From positions 27,588 through 91,587 of the forward strand of contig NZ_JACIAH010000019.1 of the NCBI RefSeq assembly GCF_014194695.1: a stretch of DNA of 64,000 nt, in the 5' to 3' direction. The notes under the pieces were generated by a model that made no database searches, was not told the origin of the DNA, and worked only from the letters and a program-made list of their open reading frames with translations. Both the position numbers and the translations under genes were made by a program. The stretch comes from Rhizobium sp. BK399. Lineage in GTDB: Bacteria > Pseudomonadota > Alphaproteobacteria > Rhizobiales > Rhizobiaceae. The first letter of the stretch is position 1. Every line of letters begins with the position of its first letter. Shown piece by piece: positions 52,214 through 61,045 of this stretch.

Positions 52214-52705
52214 GTGAAAGCGACAAAGAGAACGACCTATCTCAACCGCGTAGAATCCGACTACTTCAGCCGTAAGTGGTACCGCCGAAGCGTTACGCTC
52301 TTCTGCAATCTCCTCTTCACCGGAAAATGGATGCGTAAGACGCAAATCGTACGCTGCCTCGTCATGGAGATCAGCGAGGGTGGGGCGACGGTGCGGATTG
52401 GAAAGTCGCAGATTCCCGATCACCTTTACCTTGTTTTCGGCAGGTTTGACGTCTTGGTCGGCAGTATCGTTGTTGAGCGCGATCCGGGGGTCCTGCATCT
52501 TTGCTTCGTCAAAGAATTGAGGCCAGACTTCGTCAATCGGCTGGCACGTATGAACTCGTCGTTTTCCACCTTGGAAAGCCTCAGCCCAAGAACCATATCA
52601 GTTAGCGAAAACGTGCTGCCCATGCTGCGCCCAATGCCAGCCCCGCCCTATGATGGAGAGGAAAGAGGCTTTGGTTACCCCACCAAACATTCGAAGAGAC
52701 CATGA
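52214..52705 (+). CDS. PilZ-like domain protein
   Basis: 163 residues from GTG 52214, with GGAGG about 8 bases upstream. The second half of a PilZ domain is clear: VMEISEGGATVRIGKSQIPD matches the (D/N)xSxxGG part, and KWYRRSVT upstream could be the RxxxR part, but the spacing is long. It probably binds c-di-GMP or is a degenerate member. Its stop overlaps the response-regulator start (ATGA). Confidence 0.7.
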   Translation: MKATKRTTYLNRVESDYFSRKWYRRSVTLFCNLLFTGKWMRKTQIVRCLVMEISEGGATVRIGKSQIPDHLYLVFGRFDVLVGSIVVERDPGVLHLCFVKELRPDFVNRLARMNSSFSTLESLSPRTISVSENVLPMLRPMPAPPYDGEERGFGYPTKHSKRP

Positions 52706-53406
52706 ACATAATGATCATCGAAGATCAGCGAGACGTCGTTGATATGTTGCGATTGAACTGGTCGGATTCCCGGGACCGGCTGGACTGTCTTGCATCCGTG
52801 AGGCAAGCGAACCGCTTCATTCATTCAAACGAACTTGCTGCCTATGATTGCATCCTCATCGACATCAACCTGACCGACGGGAGCGGCCTGGAGCTGCTTC
52901 GTGCAGCGCGCTCACGCTCCGACGTGCCTATCATCATGATCTCGGGCGTTGGAGACGCCGATAGCCGGGCGGACGCCATCAGTGTCGGTGCGGATGACTA
53001 TGTGATGAAGCCGTTCAGCGTGAAGGAACTGCGCGCCCGTGTCCATCGCCTGCACGAAGCGCGATCAAGCCGCAGCACTCTGCGGCAGAGCGTTGCTTTC
53101 AAGATCGGCAATATAGATTGCGACATCGCACGCCTTTCCATGAATTTCGACGGCGTCAATCAGCCGCTGACCGCACTTGAAGGAAGGATACTGCAGGTCC
53201 TTTTCAATAGTGTGGGAGAAGACTGCTCAAAGTCGTGCATTGCACGTCAGGCGCTCTTTCGTGAACACGATCCTCGCGACAAGACGATCGACGTGTACAT
53301 CAACAGGCTGCGCGGCAAGCTTGCAGAACTGGATGCCGCGAGCGGTGAGGTCATCAAGACGGTCCGCGGTGTGGGCTATCGCCTGAGCGAAATCCAACAA
53401 CGGTAG
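52702..53406 (+). CDS. OmpR-family response regulator
   Basis: 234 residues. Receiver with IIEDQRD acidic start, phospho-aspartate in CILIDINLTDGSGLELL, and K in VMKPFSVKELRAR. Winged-helix DNA-binding domain with LTALEGRILQVLFNSVGEDC, KTIDVYINRLRGKL and KTVRGVGYRL. Coupled to the PilZ gene by ATGA and followed 15 bases later by the EAL gene. The divergent hybrid kinase is a plausible phosphodonor. Confidence 0.93.
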   Translation: MNIMIIEDQRDVVDMLRLNWSDSRDRLDCLASVRQANRFIHSNELAAYDCILIDINLTDGSGLELLRAARSRSDVPIIMISGVGDADSRADAISVGADDYVMKPFSVKELRARVHRLHEARSSRSTLRQSVAFKIGNIDCDIARLSMNFDGVNQPLTALEGRILQVLFNSVGEDCSKSCIARQALFREHDPRDKTIDVYINRLRGKLAELDAASGEVIKTVRGVGYRLSEIQQR

Positions 53407-53421
53407 GAATAGAAGAGCCAT

Positions 53422-54876
53422 ATGCTTCAGTGTGTTGACCGTCACCTGACTTCCGCGGAAACGTTTGGACGCGAAGGCCCCTCGCCGAACGAAGCGGCTC
53501 GCCTCAAACGTCTGAGAGAACTGTCCATTGTGTCGTCCGGTGCGGATCCGGTGCTCGATGCACTGGTCGAAGCTGCTTGCCTTGCGGCCGATGCGCCGAT
53601 TGGCCTCATCACCTTGCTGGACGGCGAACGTCAGTGGTTCAAGTCGAAGCGGGGCATTGATGGTGTCGGGTCTTCCAGGGTGGATGCCTTCTGCGACTAC
53701 ACAATCCAGTCGTCGAGCCCCTTCGTTGTGCCGGACGCCGCTCGCGATGTCCGTTTTGCAGAAAACCCTTTCGTCACGGGAAACGATAGAATCCGATTCT
53801 ATGCCGGCGTGCCGCTGGAGATCGAGCCTGGGCTTCGGCTCGGCTCGCTCTGCGTTCTCGATCGGGTGCCGCGACGTCTCGGGGCCGACGTACGCGGCTT
53901 GCTGGCTCGGCTGGCGCGTTGCGCCGTGGAACGTCTCCTGCAATCCGAAGACCGGTATCTGTTGACCCGGATCGATTCTGGTCGGCTCAATCGCGCGAAA
54001 TTAGACAAGGCGGCGCTGGCCCTGGCGGAAGAGGCGCTCGCGGAGGGTCTCTTCGCACTCCATTACCAGCCGAAGATTGCGCTCGATACCGGACGGCGCG
54101 TCGGCTTTGAGGCACTTCTGAGGCTGAAGAGAGCAGATGGCTCGGCAATCGGTCCGGCGGCCTTTGCCGCGGCTCTGGATGACCCAGCACTCTCCAGGCG
54201 CATCGGCAGTTTTGTGCTGCAGTGCGCCGTCGCACAAGCCAGGGCGTGGGTGACGGCCGGCGTCGATTTCGGGCATATCGCGATCAACGTTTCGTCGTCG
54301 CAGTTAGTCGCGTTTCCCGACAGCCGCTGCCTTGTCGATGAAATCCTGGACGCGACCCGGTCGGCAGGACTGTCGCCTCGGCATCTCCAGATCGAGGTCA
54401 CGGAAGGGGTCATGCTGTCGGAGCAGGGCGTCGATATAGGCATGCAGCTCGAGGCGCTGCGGGCGGCGGGCTTCATCGTTGCCTTTGACGATTTCGGCAC
54501 CGGCTTCGCGTCCCTCGTACACCTTAAGGAACTTGCCTATGACCAGATCAAGATCGACGGCGCCTTCGTGCGTGCAATGACAAGTTCCAACGCCGACCTT
54601 GCCATTGTGAAGGCCATCATCGATATGGCAACGGCACTGGGAAAGCACGTTGTCGCCGAGGGTGTGGAAACCGTGGAAGAGCTTTCCGCACTACGAGAGC
54701 TTGGTTGTCACTATGGCCAGGGGTTCCTTTTCGGCCGACCCGCCAGCGCCTGTGATATAGAGGAGCCGCCCCGGTGGGAGAGACTAAGCGTTGATGCAGA
54801 TGGGCAGGTTGTTCTGCACCGTTCTTGCGACTGGGGCAGATGCACACCGTCTTCGAGAAGCTTGGCCCTTGCCTGA
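53422..54876 (+). CDS. GAF-EAL cyclic-di-GMP phosphodiesterase
   Basis: 484 residues. GAF domain at about 35-175 (PIGLITLLDGERQWFKSKRG and the RFYAGVPLEIEPGLRLGSLC strand). The EAL domain from about 210 to 450 keeps the catalytic residues: FEALLRLKR, NVSSSQL, IEVTEGVML, AFDDFGTGFASL, DQIKIDGAFV, VAEGVETVEEL and YGQGFLFGRP. It should hydrolyse c-di-GMP. The C-terminal 30 residues are non-conserved. Last gene of the PilZ/OmpR-type/EAL unit. Confidence 0.93.
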   Translation: MLQCVDRHLTSAETFGREGPSPNEAARLKRLRELSIVSSGADPVLDALVEAACLAADAPIGLITLLDGERQWFKSKRGIDGVGSSRVDAFCDYTIQSSSPFVVPDAARDVRFAENPFVTGNDRIRFYAGVPLEIEPGLRLGSLCVLDRVPRRLGADVRGLLARLARCAVERLLQSEDRYLLTRIDSGRLNRAKLDKAALALAEEALAEGLFALHYQPKIALDTGRRVGFEALLRLKRADGSAIGPAAFAAALDDPALSRRIGSFVLQCAVAQARAWVTAGVDFGHIAINVSSSQLVAFPDSRCLVDEILDATRSAGLSPRHLQIEVTEGVMLSEQGVDIGMQLEALRAAGFIVAFDDFGTGFASLVHLKELAYDQIKIDGAFVRAMTSSNADLAIVKAIIDMATALGKHVVAEGVETVEELSALRELGCHYGQGFLFGRPASACDIEEPPRWERLSVDADGQVVLHRSCDWGRCTPSSRSLALA

Positions 54877-55637
54877 TTGGCATGGACGCCTGCGCGAAAG
54901 CTCACCGCTAGGCGCACACGCTGATGTTGGCCATGAGGTCCGGCACGATGCCGCCGACTCGACCGCCCTGTGCGAAGCTATCCCGCGGCCATCGATGCAC
55001 TTTGCAACGGACGGCGCTCATAGCCTCTGGTCACTTGGTCGAGCTTTTCCAAGAGTCAGATACGAGACAACAAGGTAGGAAGCCAAAAAAGTAAAATTCT
55101 ACAAATAGTTACGCCGCCCCTCCGACTCTATTTTCTCTGGCAAAGGCGAGCCAAAACGCCACAAAGAAGAAGTGAGGTGAAAAGGCGACCGACAGTCGCG
55201 TGCTCTGCGTAGTGATGAGCTTCAAGATCCAGCCCTAGTCTCGAAGTGGCTTAGGCCAACGTCGGGAAAAGACGGTGTTAAGCTGGAGCGAATGGTACCT
55301 CGCCGCTTTCCCCAGGGCGGTCCGCAAGTATCATAATCAATGCATCCCGCTCCCAAATGGGCGCTGCTTCAAAAACGAACTCAGGGTAGTTGCTGTCTCA
55401 TGACGGCCCGACGACGGCTTCCCGCGGTGAACGACGACCTCTGTGTTAGTCACCTCATCGTGGCCCAGGCTTGGATATGCGGAGAAAGACAGTTGAGGAC
55501 TGCGCGATCAATGAGTAGGTTCATGGCCGGAACCGCACGGTCTGCTGCTAGGTGGACCTGAAAGGATAAGACCGAGGTCCATAAATTGGCCCGTTACATC
55601 ACGCCAGACTTCGTGCGAACCTGCAATGTAGCAAAAG
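54877..55637. other. Gene-poor interval, nothing recognised
   Basis: About 760 bases without a supported gene. The sequence has mixed composition and no clear mobile element. The minus-strand operon's terminator follows at 55638. Confidence 0.5.
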
Positions 55638-55663
55638 AAAGGGCGGCTTATGTGCCGCCCTTT
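55638..55663 (-). terminator. Rho-independent terminator of the ABC importer operon
   Basis: AAAGGGCGGC/GCCGCCCTTT stem with a six-base loop, followed on the minus strand by a T-rich run (TTTCTTTTG). It is about 22 bases past the permease stop. Confidence 0.9.
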
Positions 55664-55685
55664 CGCGTAATGAGATAGATCACCA

Positions 55686-56462
55686 CTAAGCCGGCCGTTC
55701 TTCGCCAGGCCGTGGCTTCCATGTGATGAGACGCTTCTCGGCCACATCGAGGAACAGGTCTATGATCAAAACGAATACCGCGAGGATGATGATCCCGCCG
55801 AACACGCCCACCGCGTCGAAGTTACCCTCAGAGCGCGCGATTAGATAGCCGAGACCGGCAGATGCGCCGAGGTATTCGCCAATGATTGCGCCGACCACGG
55901 CAAAGCCGACGGAGGTACGCAGCGAGGAGAGAATCCACGTTGCAGCTGCTGGGAAGTAGACATGGCGTAGCAACTCGGACCGCCGCGCCCCGAGGATGCG
56001 GGTATTCGACAGCACGACTGGGTTTACTTCGCGGACGCCCTGAAGCGCGTTGAAGAACGTGACGAAGAAGACCAGCGTGACCGCCAAGGCTACCTTCGAC
56101 CACAGGCCGAGCCCCAGCCACAGGACGAAAATAGGAGCAAGCACCACGCGCGGGATCGCGTTGACGGCTTTAATGAACGGGTCGAGGATACGCGCGATAG
56201 AGGGGCTCAGACCGAGCCATACGCCGGCGGCGACACCAAGGCCGGTCCCTATGAGATAGCCTAGCACAGTCTCGCTGAGCGTAATGCCGACGTGCTTGTA
56301 AAAGCCCGGATCGCTTACCCAACTGATCACCTGGTTGACGATGTCATAGGGTGCCGGGAAGAAGAAGCGATCGATAAGGCCGTATGTGACGCCCAACTGC
56401 CAAGCGCCGAGGATTACTATCAGCAGTGTGATTTGGATTAGGCGGACGTTAATGGCCTGCAT
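55686..56462 (-). CDS. ABC transporter permease, taurine/nitrate/sulfonate type
   Basis: 258 residues with about six membrane helices. The BPD_transp_1 coupling loop shows as GEYLGASAGLGYLIARSEGN, and the N-terminal FFFPAPYDIVNQVISW is typical of SsuC/TauC-class permeases. It overlaps the end of the ATPase gene by 14 bases. Last gene of a four-gene minus-strand operon with a strong terminator after it. Confidence 0.93.
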   Translation of the reverse strand: MQAINVRLIQITLLIVILGAWQLGVTYGLIDRFFFPAPYDIVNQVISWVSDPGFYKHVGITLSETVLGYLIGTGLGVAAGVWLGLSPSIARILDPFIKAVNAIPRVVLAPIFVLWLGLGLWSKVALAVTLVFFVTFFNALQGVREVNPVVLSNTRILGARRSELLRHVYFPAAATWILSSLRTSVGFAVVGAIIGEYLGASAGLGYLIARSEGNFDAVGVFGGIIILAVFVLIIDLFLDVAEKRLITWKPRPGEERPA

Positions 56463-57270
56463 AGCTTTTCTCCACTTCTCCCCGTAGGGACGCCCAGATA
56501 TCGCGGTAAAGGGTCATGAACTTTGGGTCGAGTTTGATCTCGGCCACGTCTCGTGGACGTTCGAGATCTACACCGAAGCTCTCGATCACACGACTGCGTG
56601 GTCCGGAAGCTAGAACAATAACGCGGTCGCCCAGAGCGATAGCCTCTTCCAGATCATGGGTGATCATCACCACCGCGCGCCGGTCTTCTTGCCAAAGCTT
56701 GAGCAGTTCGTTCTGCATCAAGTGGCGAGTGTGAATGTCCAGCGCCGAGAAGGGCTCATCCATCAAGATGACTTTTGGTTCGGTGATTAGCGCCTGCGCC
56801 ATCTGTACGCGCTTGCGCTGGCCGCCCGACAGTTGGTGTGGAAAGCGTTTCTCGAAACCCTTGAGTCCAACTTTCTCCAACCAAGCAGTGACCTTGCGAT
56901 GACGCTCTTCGGCTGCCACCCCGCGAAACAACAAACCCAACTCGACGTTTTGATATGCCGTCTTCCACGGCAGCAACGCGTCTTGCTGGAACAAGTACCC
57001 GATGTTGTTTTGCACGTCCTTGACGGGCGTCCCGTCAATACAGACCTCTCCTTTTGCCGGCTTCAGAAGGCCCGCGACCGCATTGAGAATTGTCGATTTA
57101 CCGCAACCCGTAGGGCCCACGATGGCAAGGAATTCCCCGTTGCCGACCGTGAGGTTCACGTTTTCAACTGCGACAAAGGATCCGAACGCCATGGTGACGT
57201 TGTCTATGGTGACCATCGGGGGAAGGCCAGGTTGAGACACCGCCTCGATTTTCCTTACTGCGTTTGCCAT
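56449..57270 (-). CDS. ABC transporter ATP-binding protein, taurine/nitrate/sulfonate type
   Basis: 273 residues. Walker A VGPTGCGKSTILNAVAGLL, Q-loop YLFQQDALLPWKT, signature LSGGQRKRVQMAQAL, Walker B VILMDEPFSALD, and H-loop MITHDLEEAI. The sequence class (SsuB/TauB) imports sulfonates, nitrate, pyrimidine precursors or aromatic acids, depending on the binding protein. Starts 11 bases after the binding-protein stop. Confidence 0.94.
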   Translation of the reverse strand: MANAVRKIEAVSQPGLPPMVTIDNVTMAFGSFVAVENVNLTVGNGEFLAIVGPTGCGKSTILNAVAGLLKPAKGEVCIDGTPVKDVQNNIGYLFQQDALLPWKTAYQNVELGLLFRGVAAEERHRKVTAWLEKVGLKGFEKRFPHQLSGGQRKRVQMAQALITEPKVILMDEPFSALDIHTRHLMQNELLKLWQEDRRAVVMITHDLEEAIALGDRVIVLASGPRSRVIESFGVDLERPRDVAEIKLDPKFMTLYRDIWASLRGEVEKSYAGH

Positions 57271-57281
57271 TATTACACCCC

Positions 57282-58286
57282 TTAATTTTCAGCACTATGG
57301 CCAGCGGCTTCGACGAACTTGTTTGTGTACGTCGTGTTGAGGTCGATTGTGGCCTTGCCAACGCTTTCGTTGAAGCTCTTGAGCACTGCGAGAGGAACCT
57401 CGAGGTCCGCGGGCGTGAACCGGCCATCCTGCGAGAAGATTGCCTTCGCATTCTCGACTGCCTTGATGTACGTCTGCTTGTCGCCCGAAACGAAATCATC
57501 CGGGAGCTGGGCCACGATCTCCTCAGCAGAGTGATCCTTCATCCAATGAAGTGCTTTCACGGTTGCGTTAGTGACCTTCTGAATTACGTCAGGATGCTCG
57601 TTGATGTAGTCTTGGTTGGCATAGAGTACGGATGTTGGATAAATGCCTCCGTATACGGCCTTGGCACCGTCGTCGCTTCTTGCGTCGATTAGAATTTTAC
57701 CCAGCTCACGCTCAACGACGATCGTGGCGGCGGGGTCATAGTTCACCAGGAGGTCGATCTTCCCTTGCTGGAGGGCGGCTACAGCCGCGGCACCAGAGCC
57801 GACGCCGATGATCGAGATATCGTTATCGGTCAGACCATGCTGCTTGAGATAATAGCGGATGAAGAAGTCAGACGAAGAACCTGGAGCAGTGATGCCGACA
57901 TTCTTGCCTTTGATCGTTTCTGGCTTGGCCGGATCGAAGTCAGTATCGTTCTTGCCAGCGAGAACAAGACCTGAATTCCTTGCGAGCTGGACGAAGCCGA
58001 CGACATGTTTGCCTTGGGACTGCATCTGGATCGTGTGGTCATAAAAACCGACAGCGACGTCGGTCGACCCAGCCACCAGGGCCTGGAGGACTTTCGAGCC
58101 ACCCTGAGCGAAGTTCTCTGTCGTGACGTCCAAACCCTCCTCCTTGTAGAACCCGAGGCTTTCAGCCACCGGGAAGGGCAAGTTGTTGAGATTATAGGAG
58201 CCCACGCTCATGCGAACAGGGTCGGCGGCATGAGCTGCGGAAGTGAGAGACAGCGCTGTAGCTGCTGCCAAGAGATATTTACGCAT
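57282..58286 (-). CDS. ABC transporter substrate-binding protein, NMT1/SsuA type
   Basis: 334 residues. Signal peptide MRKYLLAAATALSLTSAAHA. Mature part has the NMT1/THI5-like plan: VRMSVGSYNLNNLPFPVAES, LGFYKEEGLDVTTENFAQGG, LQALVAGSTDVAVGFYDH, GKNVGITAPGSSSDFFIRYY and a LVNYDPAATIVVERELGK hinge. Ligands of this class are sulfonates, pyrimidines or aromatic carboxylates. Operon context with a PrpF-like enzyme suggests a tricarboxylic or aromatic breakdown product. It has its own ribosome site 41 bases after that gene. Confidence 0.92.
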   Translation of the reverse strand: MRKYLLAAATALSLTSAAHAADPVRMSVGSYNLNNLPFPVAESLGFYKEEGLDVTTENFAQGGSKVLQALVAGSTDVAVGFYDHTIQMQSQGKHVVGFVQLARNSGLVLAGKNDTDFDPAKPETIKGKNVGITAPGSSSDFFIRYYLKQHGLTDNDISIIGVGSGAAAVAALQQGKIDLLVNYDPAATIVVERELGKILIDARSDDGAKAVYGGIYPTSVLYANQDYINEHPDVIQKVTNATVKALHWMKDHSAEEIVAQLPDDFVSGDKQTYIKAVENAKAIFSQDGRFTPADLEVPLAVLKSFNESVGKATIDLNTTYTNKFVEAAGHSAEN

Positions 58287-58327
58287 GAGAATTCCTCCCT
58301 ATGTGCTCGGGTCTTCGCCGGAGCGGT

Positions 58328-59410
58328 TTATGCAGCGTTTTCAACACGCTCTTTCGGCTTAGCGAAGGCGTATCCTTCGAATAGTCTCCTCGCGGTCCTC
58401 ACAAGGCCCGCGACCGTCGATCCGTTTCGAGTCTCCAGCTGCACGTCGATCCGTCCGCTGGGGTGTTCAATACGAACTAGCGCCGGCAGTGATTGTTCGC
58501 CGACGATTTGTGCTGCTACCGTCCCTGGGGTCGTGGCGGCCGTGGCAATCCCGACGGCACCTGTGGTAGCGAGAGCAGGGTGGCAGTCATTGGGCATGAA
58601 GTATCTCACTGATATAGTTCCACCTTTCTTGGCTGCGGAAATCAAAACGGGTTTGGGGATGACCGTGTCGGACACATCTCCCATTCCCATCAATCGCCCT
58701 GCTTCAGTCCTAATGGAGGCAAGGCGGTCGATGAGCTCATGGTTCGCTGATAGCGATCCAGCGTCTTCGTAGCCAGTTACGCCTACGTCTGTGGCGCGAA
58801 CAAGAACCATCGGAATTGCGCAATCGATCGCAGTGACTTCGACCCCGGCGATCACGTCTAGCGGCTTGCCCGTAGGAAAGAGCTTTCCCGTCTTTGCGCC
58901 GGCTGCGTCCAGAAAGGTGAGGGCGATCGGCGCGGCGAGGCCCGGAACTCCATCGATCGACGCGTCCCCCAGATAGATGACTTCGCCTTTCCGGGTCGGG
59001 ACCTTAGCCTCGATGATCTTTCCCGTGTTCACGTTATGAATCCGTACGAGCGTGTCGAAATTACCGGCGGGCACAAGTCCAGCCTCGATCGCAAATGGAC
59101 CCACAGCGGCGAGCATGTTGCCGCAGTTCGGTGAGTAGTCCACGAGCTGTCGATCGGTCCGCACTTGGGCGAACAGGTAGTCGACGTCTGCCCCCTGAAC
59201 GCTGGCGGGACCGATGATTGCAACTTTAGACGTTACCGGGTTTCCTCCTCCAATTCCATCAATCTGCAACGGATGGCCCGATCCCATGATGGAGAGCAGC
59301 GCTGCGTCACGACCAGCTTGATCTGCGGGCAGATCGGAGGCCAGAAAAAACGGGCCCCGCGAAGTGCCGCCGCGCATAAGGACGCAAGGTATGCGTATCA
59401 GGTCGTTCAT
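58328..59410 (-). CDS. PrpF-family isomerase (4-oxalomesaconate tautomerase-like)
   Basis: 360 residues. PrpF signatures: IPCVLMRGGTSRGPFFLASD (the N-terminal Met/Arg/Gly-rich active-site loop), HPLQIDGIGGGNPVTSKVAI, VDYSPNCGNMLAAVGPFAIE with the catalytic cysteine, and HPALATTGAVGIATAA. PrpF is a diaminopimelate-epimerase-fold aconitate isomerase, and GalD is its 4-oxalomesaconate-tautomerase relative in gallate breakdown. First gene of the operon, divergent from a LysR gene. I cannot separate PrpF from GalD activity by sequence alone, but the absence of methylcitrate genes favours an aromatic or tricarballylate role. Confidence 0.88.
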   Translation of the reverse strand: MNDLIRIPCVLMRGGTSRGPFFLASDLPADQAGRDAALLSIMGSGHPLQIDGIGGGNPVTSKVAIIGPASVQGADVDYLFAQVRTDRQLVDYSPNCGNMLAAVGPFAIEAGLVPAGNFDTLVRIHNVNTGKIIEAKVPTRKGEVIYLGDASIDGVPGLAAPIALTFLDAAGAKTGKLFPTGKPLDVIAGVEVTAIDCAIPMVLVRATDVGVTGYEDAGSLSANHELIDRLASIRTEAGRLMGMGDVSDTVIPKPVLISAAKKGGTISVRYFMPNDCHPALATTGAVGIATAATTPGTVAAQIVGEQSLPALVRIEHPSGRIDVQLETRNGSTVAGLVRTARRLFEGYAFAKPKERVENAA

Positions 59411-59422
59411 TACATGTCCTCG

Positions 59423-59500
59423 AATATTGCGTTAGTCGGATCAATCCGCCCGCTTATTGCAATATGCGAAACATCAGGCTATTTGTTAAATGCAATCTTT
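59423..59500. promoter_or_regulatory. Putative LysR-type operator region
   Basis: The 107-base divergent intergenic region has ATTGC at 59426, a perfect TATTGCAATA palindrome at 59455-59464 and a further TGCAAT near 59491. Repeats of ATTGC/GCAAT between divergent LysR and target genes are typical of LysR binding and activation sites. Confidence 0.5.
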
Positions 59501-59517
59501 GAGGGGATTATTGCGAA

Positions 59518-60438
59518 ATGAGCATCAATTGCGAGATTCTGGATCTCCGCGCTTTCCAGGCAGTCGTGGATCTCGAAAGTTTCAATCGGGCCGCCGAGGC
59601 ACTCAATATCTCTCAACCAGCTCTGACAAGACGCATTCAGAAGCTGGAGCAGTCCATCGGCGCGCCACTACTCGATCGGACGACCCGTCACGTTGCAGCG
59701 ACAGCCACAGGGCAGGAGTTGCTTCCGCTGGTAAGGCGGATGCTCGAGGAGTTTGATGGCTCGCTCTTTGCCTTAAAGGATGGAGGGTCTAAGCGCCGCG
59801 GACTAATCACGATGGCCTGTGTTCCGACCGCGGCCTTCTATTTTCTGCCCACGGTGATCAAGCAGTTCGGATCTGACTATCCCCATATCAGGCTTCGTAT
59901 ACGTGATTTGACGGCAAACGAGGGCCTTCAAGCCGTGGCACGGGGGGAGGTGGAATTCGGAATCAATCTGATGGGAAATTCGGACCCGGATCTTTCCTTT
60001 GAGCCATTGATCGATGACCCGTTCGTGCTTGCAATGCGCAGGGATCACCCCCTTGCAGCTCATCAACAACTGAACTGGGGACAGCTCGATGGCTACCCAC
60101 TCGTTGTCGTCGATCGATCAAGCGGAAATCGGGCCTTATTGGATGGCGCGCTCGCGAAGCATAACCTCAGGCTGAACTGGTTCTATGAGGTCACCCATCT
60201 CAATACTTCATTGGGGCTTGTCGAGGCTGGGCTCGGCATCTCAGTTCTTCCAAGACTGGCGACCCCTCAGGAAGAGCACCCGTATTTGGTCTCGCGCCCT
60301 ATCGTTGACCCAGTGGTTACGCGCACCATCGGGATCGTCCGCAGACGCGGCGCGCAGCTGTCGCCCGCCGCCGAGAAGTTCATTGAAGTGCTACTCAAGA
60401 CTTGGAAGGACGGGACGCCCGTTCCGGCTGTTGCCTAG
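59518..60438 (+). CDS. LysR-family transcriptional regulator
   Basis: 306 residues. N-terminal HTH with DLRAFQAVVDLESFNRAAEA, then ISQPALTRRIQKLEQSIGAP, and a LysR substrate-binding domain (GLITMACVPTAAFYFLPTVI, EFGINLMGNSDPDLSFEPLI, LGLVEAGLGISVLPRLA). It faces the PrpF/ABC importer operon with 107 bases between, so it most likely activates that operon in response to the imported substrate. Confidence 0.93.
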   Translation: MSINCEILDLRAFQAVVDLESFNRAAEALNISQPALTRRIQKLEQSIGAPLLDRTTRHVAATATGQELLPLVRRMLEEFDGSLFALKDGGSKRRGLITMACVPTAAFYFLPTVIKQFGSDYPHIRLRIRDLTANEGLQAVARGEVEFGINLMGNSDPDLSFEPLIDDPFVLAMRRDHPLAAHQQLNWGQLDGYPLVVVDRSSGNRALLDGALAKHNLRLNWFYEVTHLNTSLGLVEAGLGISVLPRLATPQEEHPYLVSRPIVDPVVTRTIGIVRRRGAQLSPAAEKFIEVLLKTWKDGTPVPAVA

Positions 60439-60463
60439 CATTCAATGCGTTGTTCGCGGAAAT

Positions 60464-60883
60464 ATGTTGAAGCCGGAAGTATCCGAACTCGCTGCGGGCG
60501 GAACGAGGCTGCGTCTTTACTACCCGCCTAAGTTAAGAGGCGCAGGGATGCTCCTCCGCTCGAAATGGCATCGCCGTGGCGGCTGGAACTCTCACTGCTC
60601 GTTGATGCCGCCGTTTGAGAAAGGACTTCCGTCGTCCCTCGCCGCGATCAAAAGGATCACGGGCGTCTCATGGGAGAAGATCGGTTCTGTGCTTGGCTGC
60701 ACAGGGCAGAATGTCTACAACTGGACCCGAGGCGAGCAGGTCAAGGTCGACAACGCCGCTTCCTCGCACAGCTTCGTGAAAAAGATGGTCTACATCGATC
60801 GTGACAGCCAGGCGAAGTCGCGTGCTCGAGCGCGAGGGAACTCTCATACGTATCCACATTGGGCAGAAATACAGGAGCACTGA
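60464..60883 (+). pseudogene. Remnant of a helix-turn-helix (antitoxin/XRE-like) gene
   Basis: An open frame of 139 codons with LAAIKRITGVSWEKIGSVLG and CTGQNVYNWTRGEQVKVDNA, which has the look of an XRE/antitoxin-type HTH as found in solitary rhizobial regulators. The flanking parts lose recognisable pattern. I think a larger gene has been damaged, but an intact small protein cannot be excluded. Confidence 0.4.
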
Positions 60884-61045
60884 TGTAGGGATGGCGCCCT
60901 TGGGGTAAACGAACTGGCGAGGTGAGGGACGATCATGGAGGAACACTGCCGACCCAGCAGCTAAGGTGCGGTGAGAAACGGGAATGGCAACATCTCCGAC
61001 TATCTGTATACTCGCACGAGTGACAGCTTTGAATTACGATTGGAA

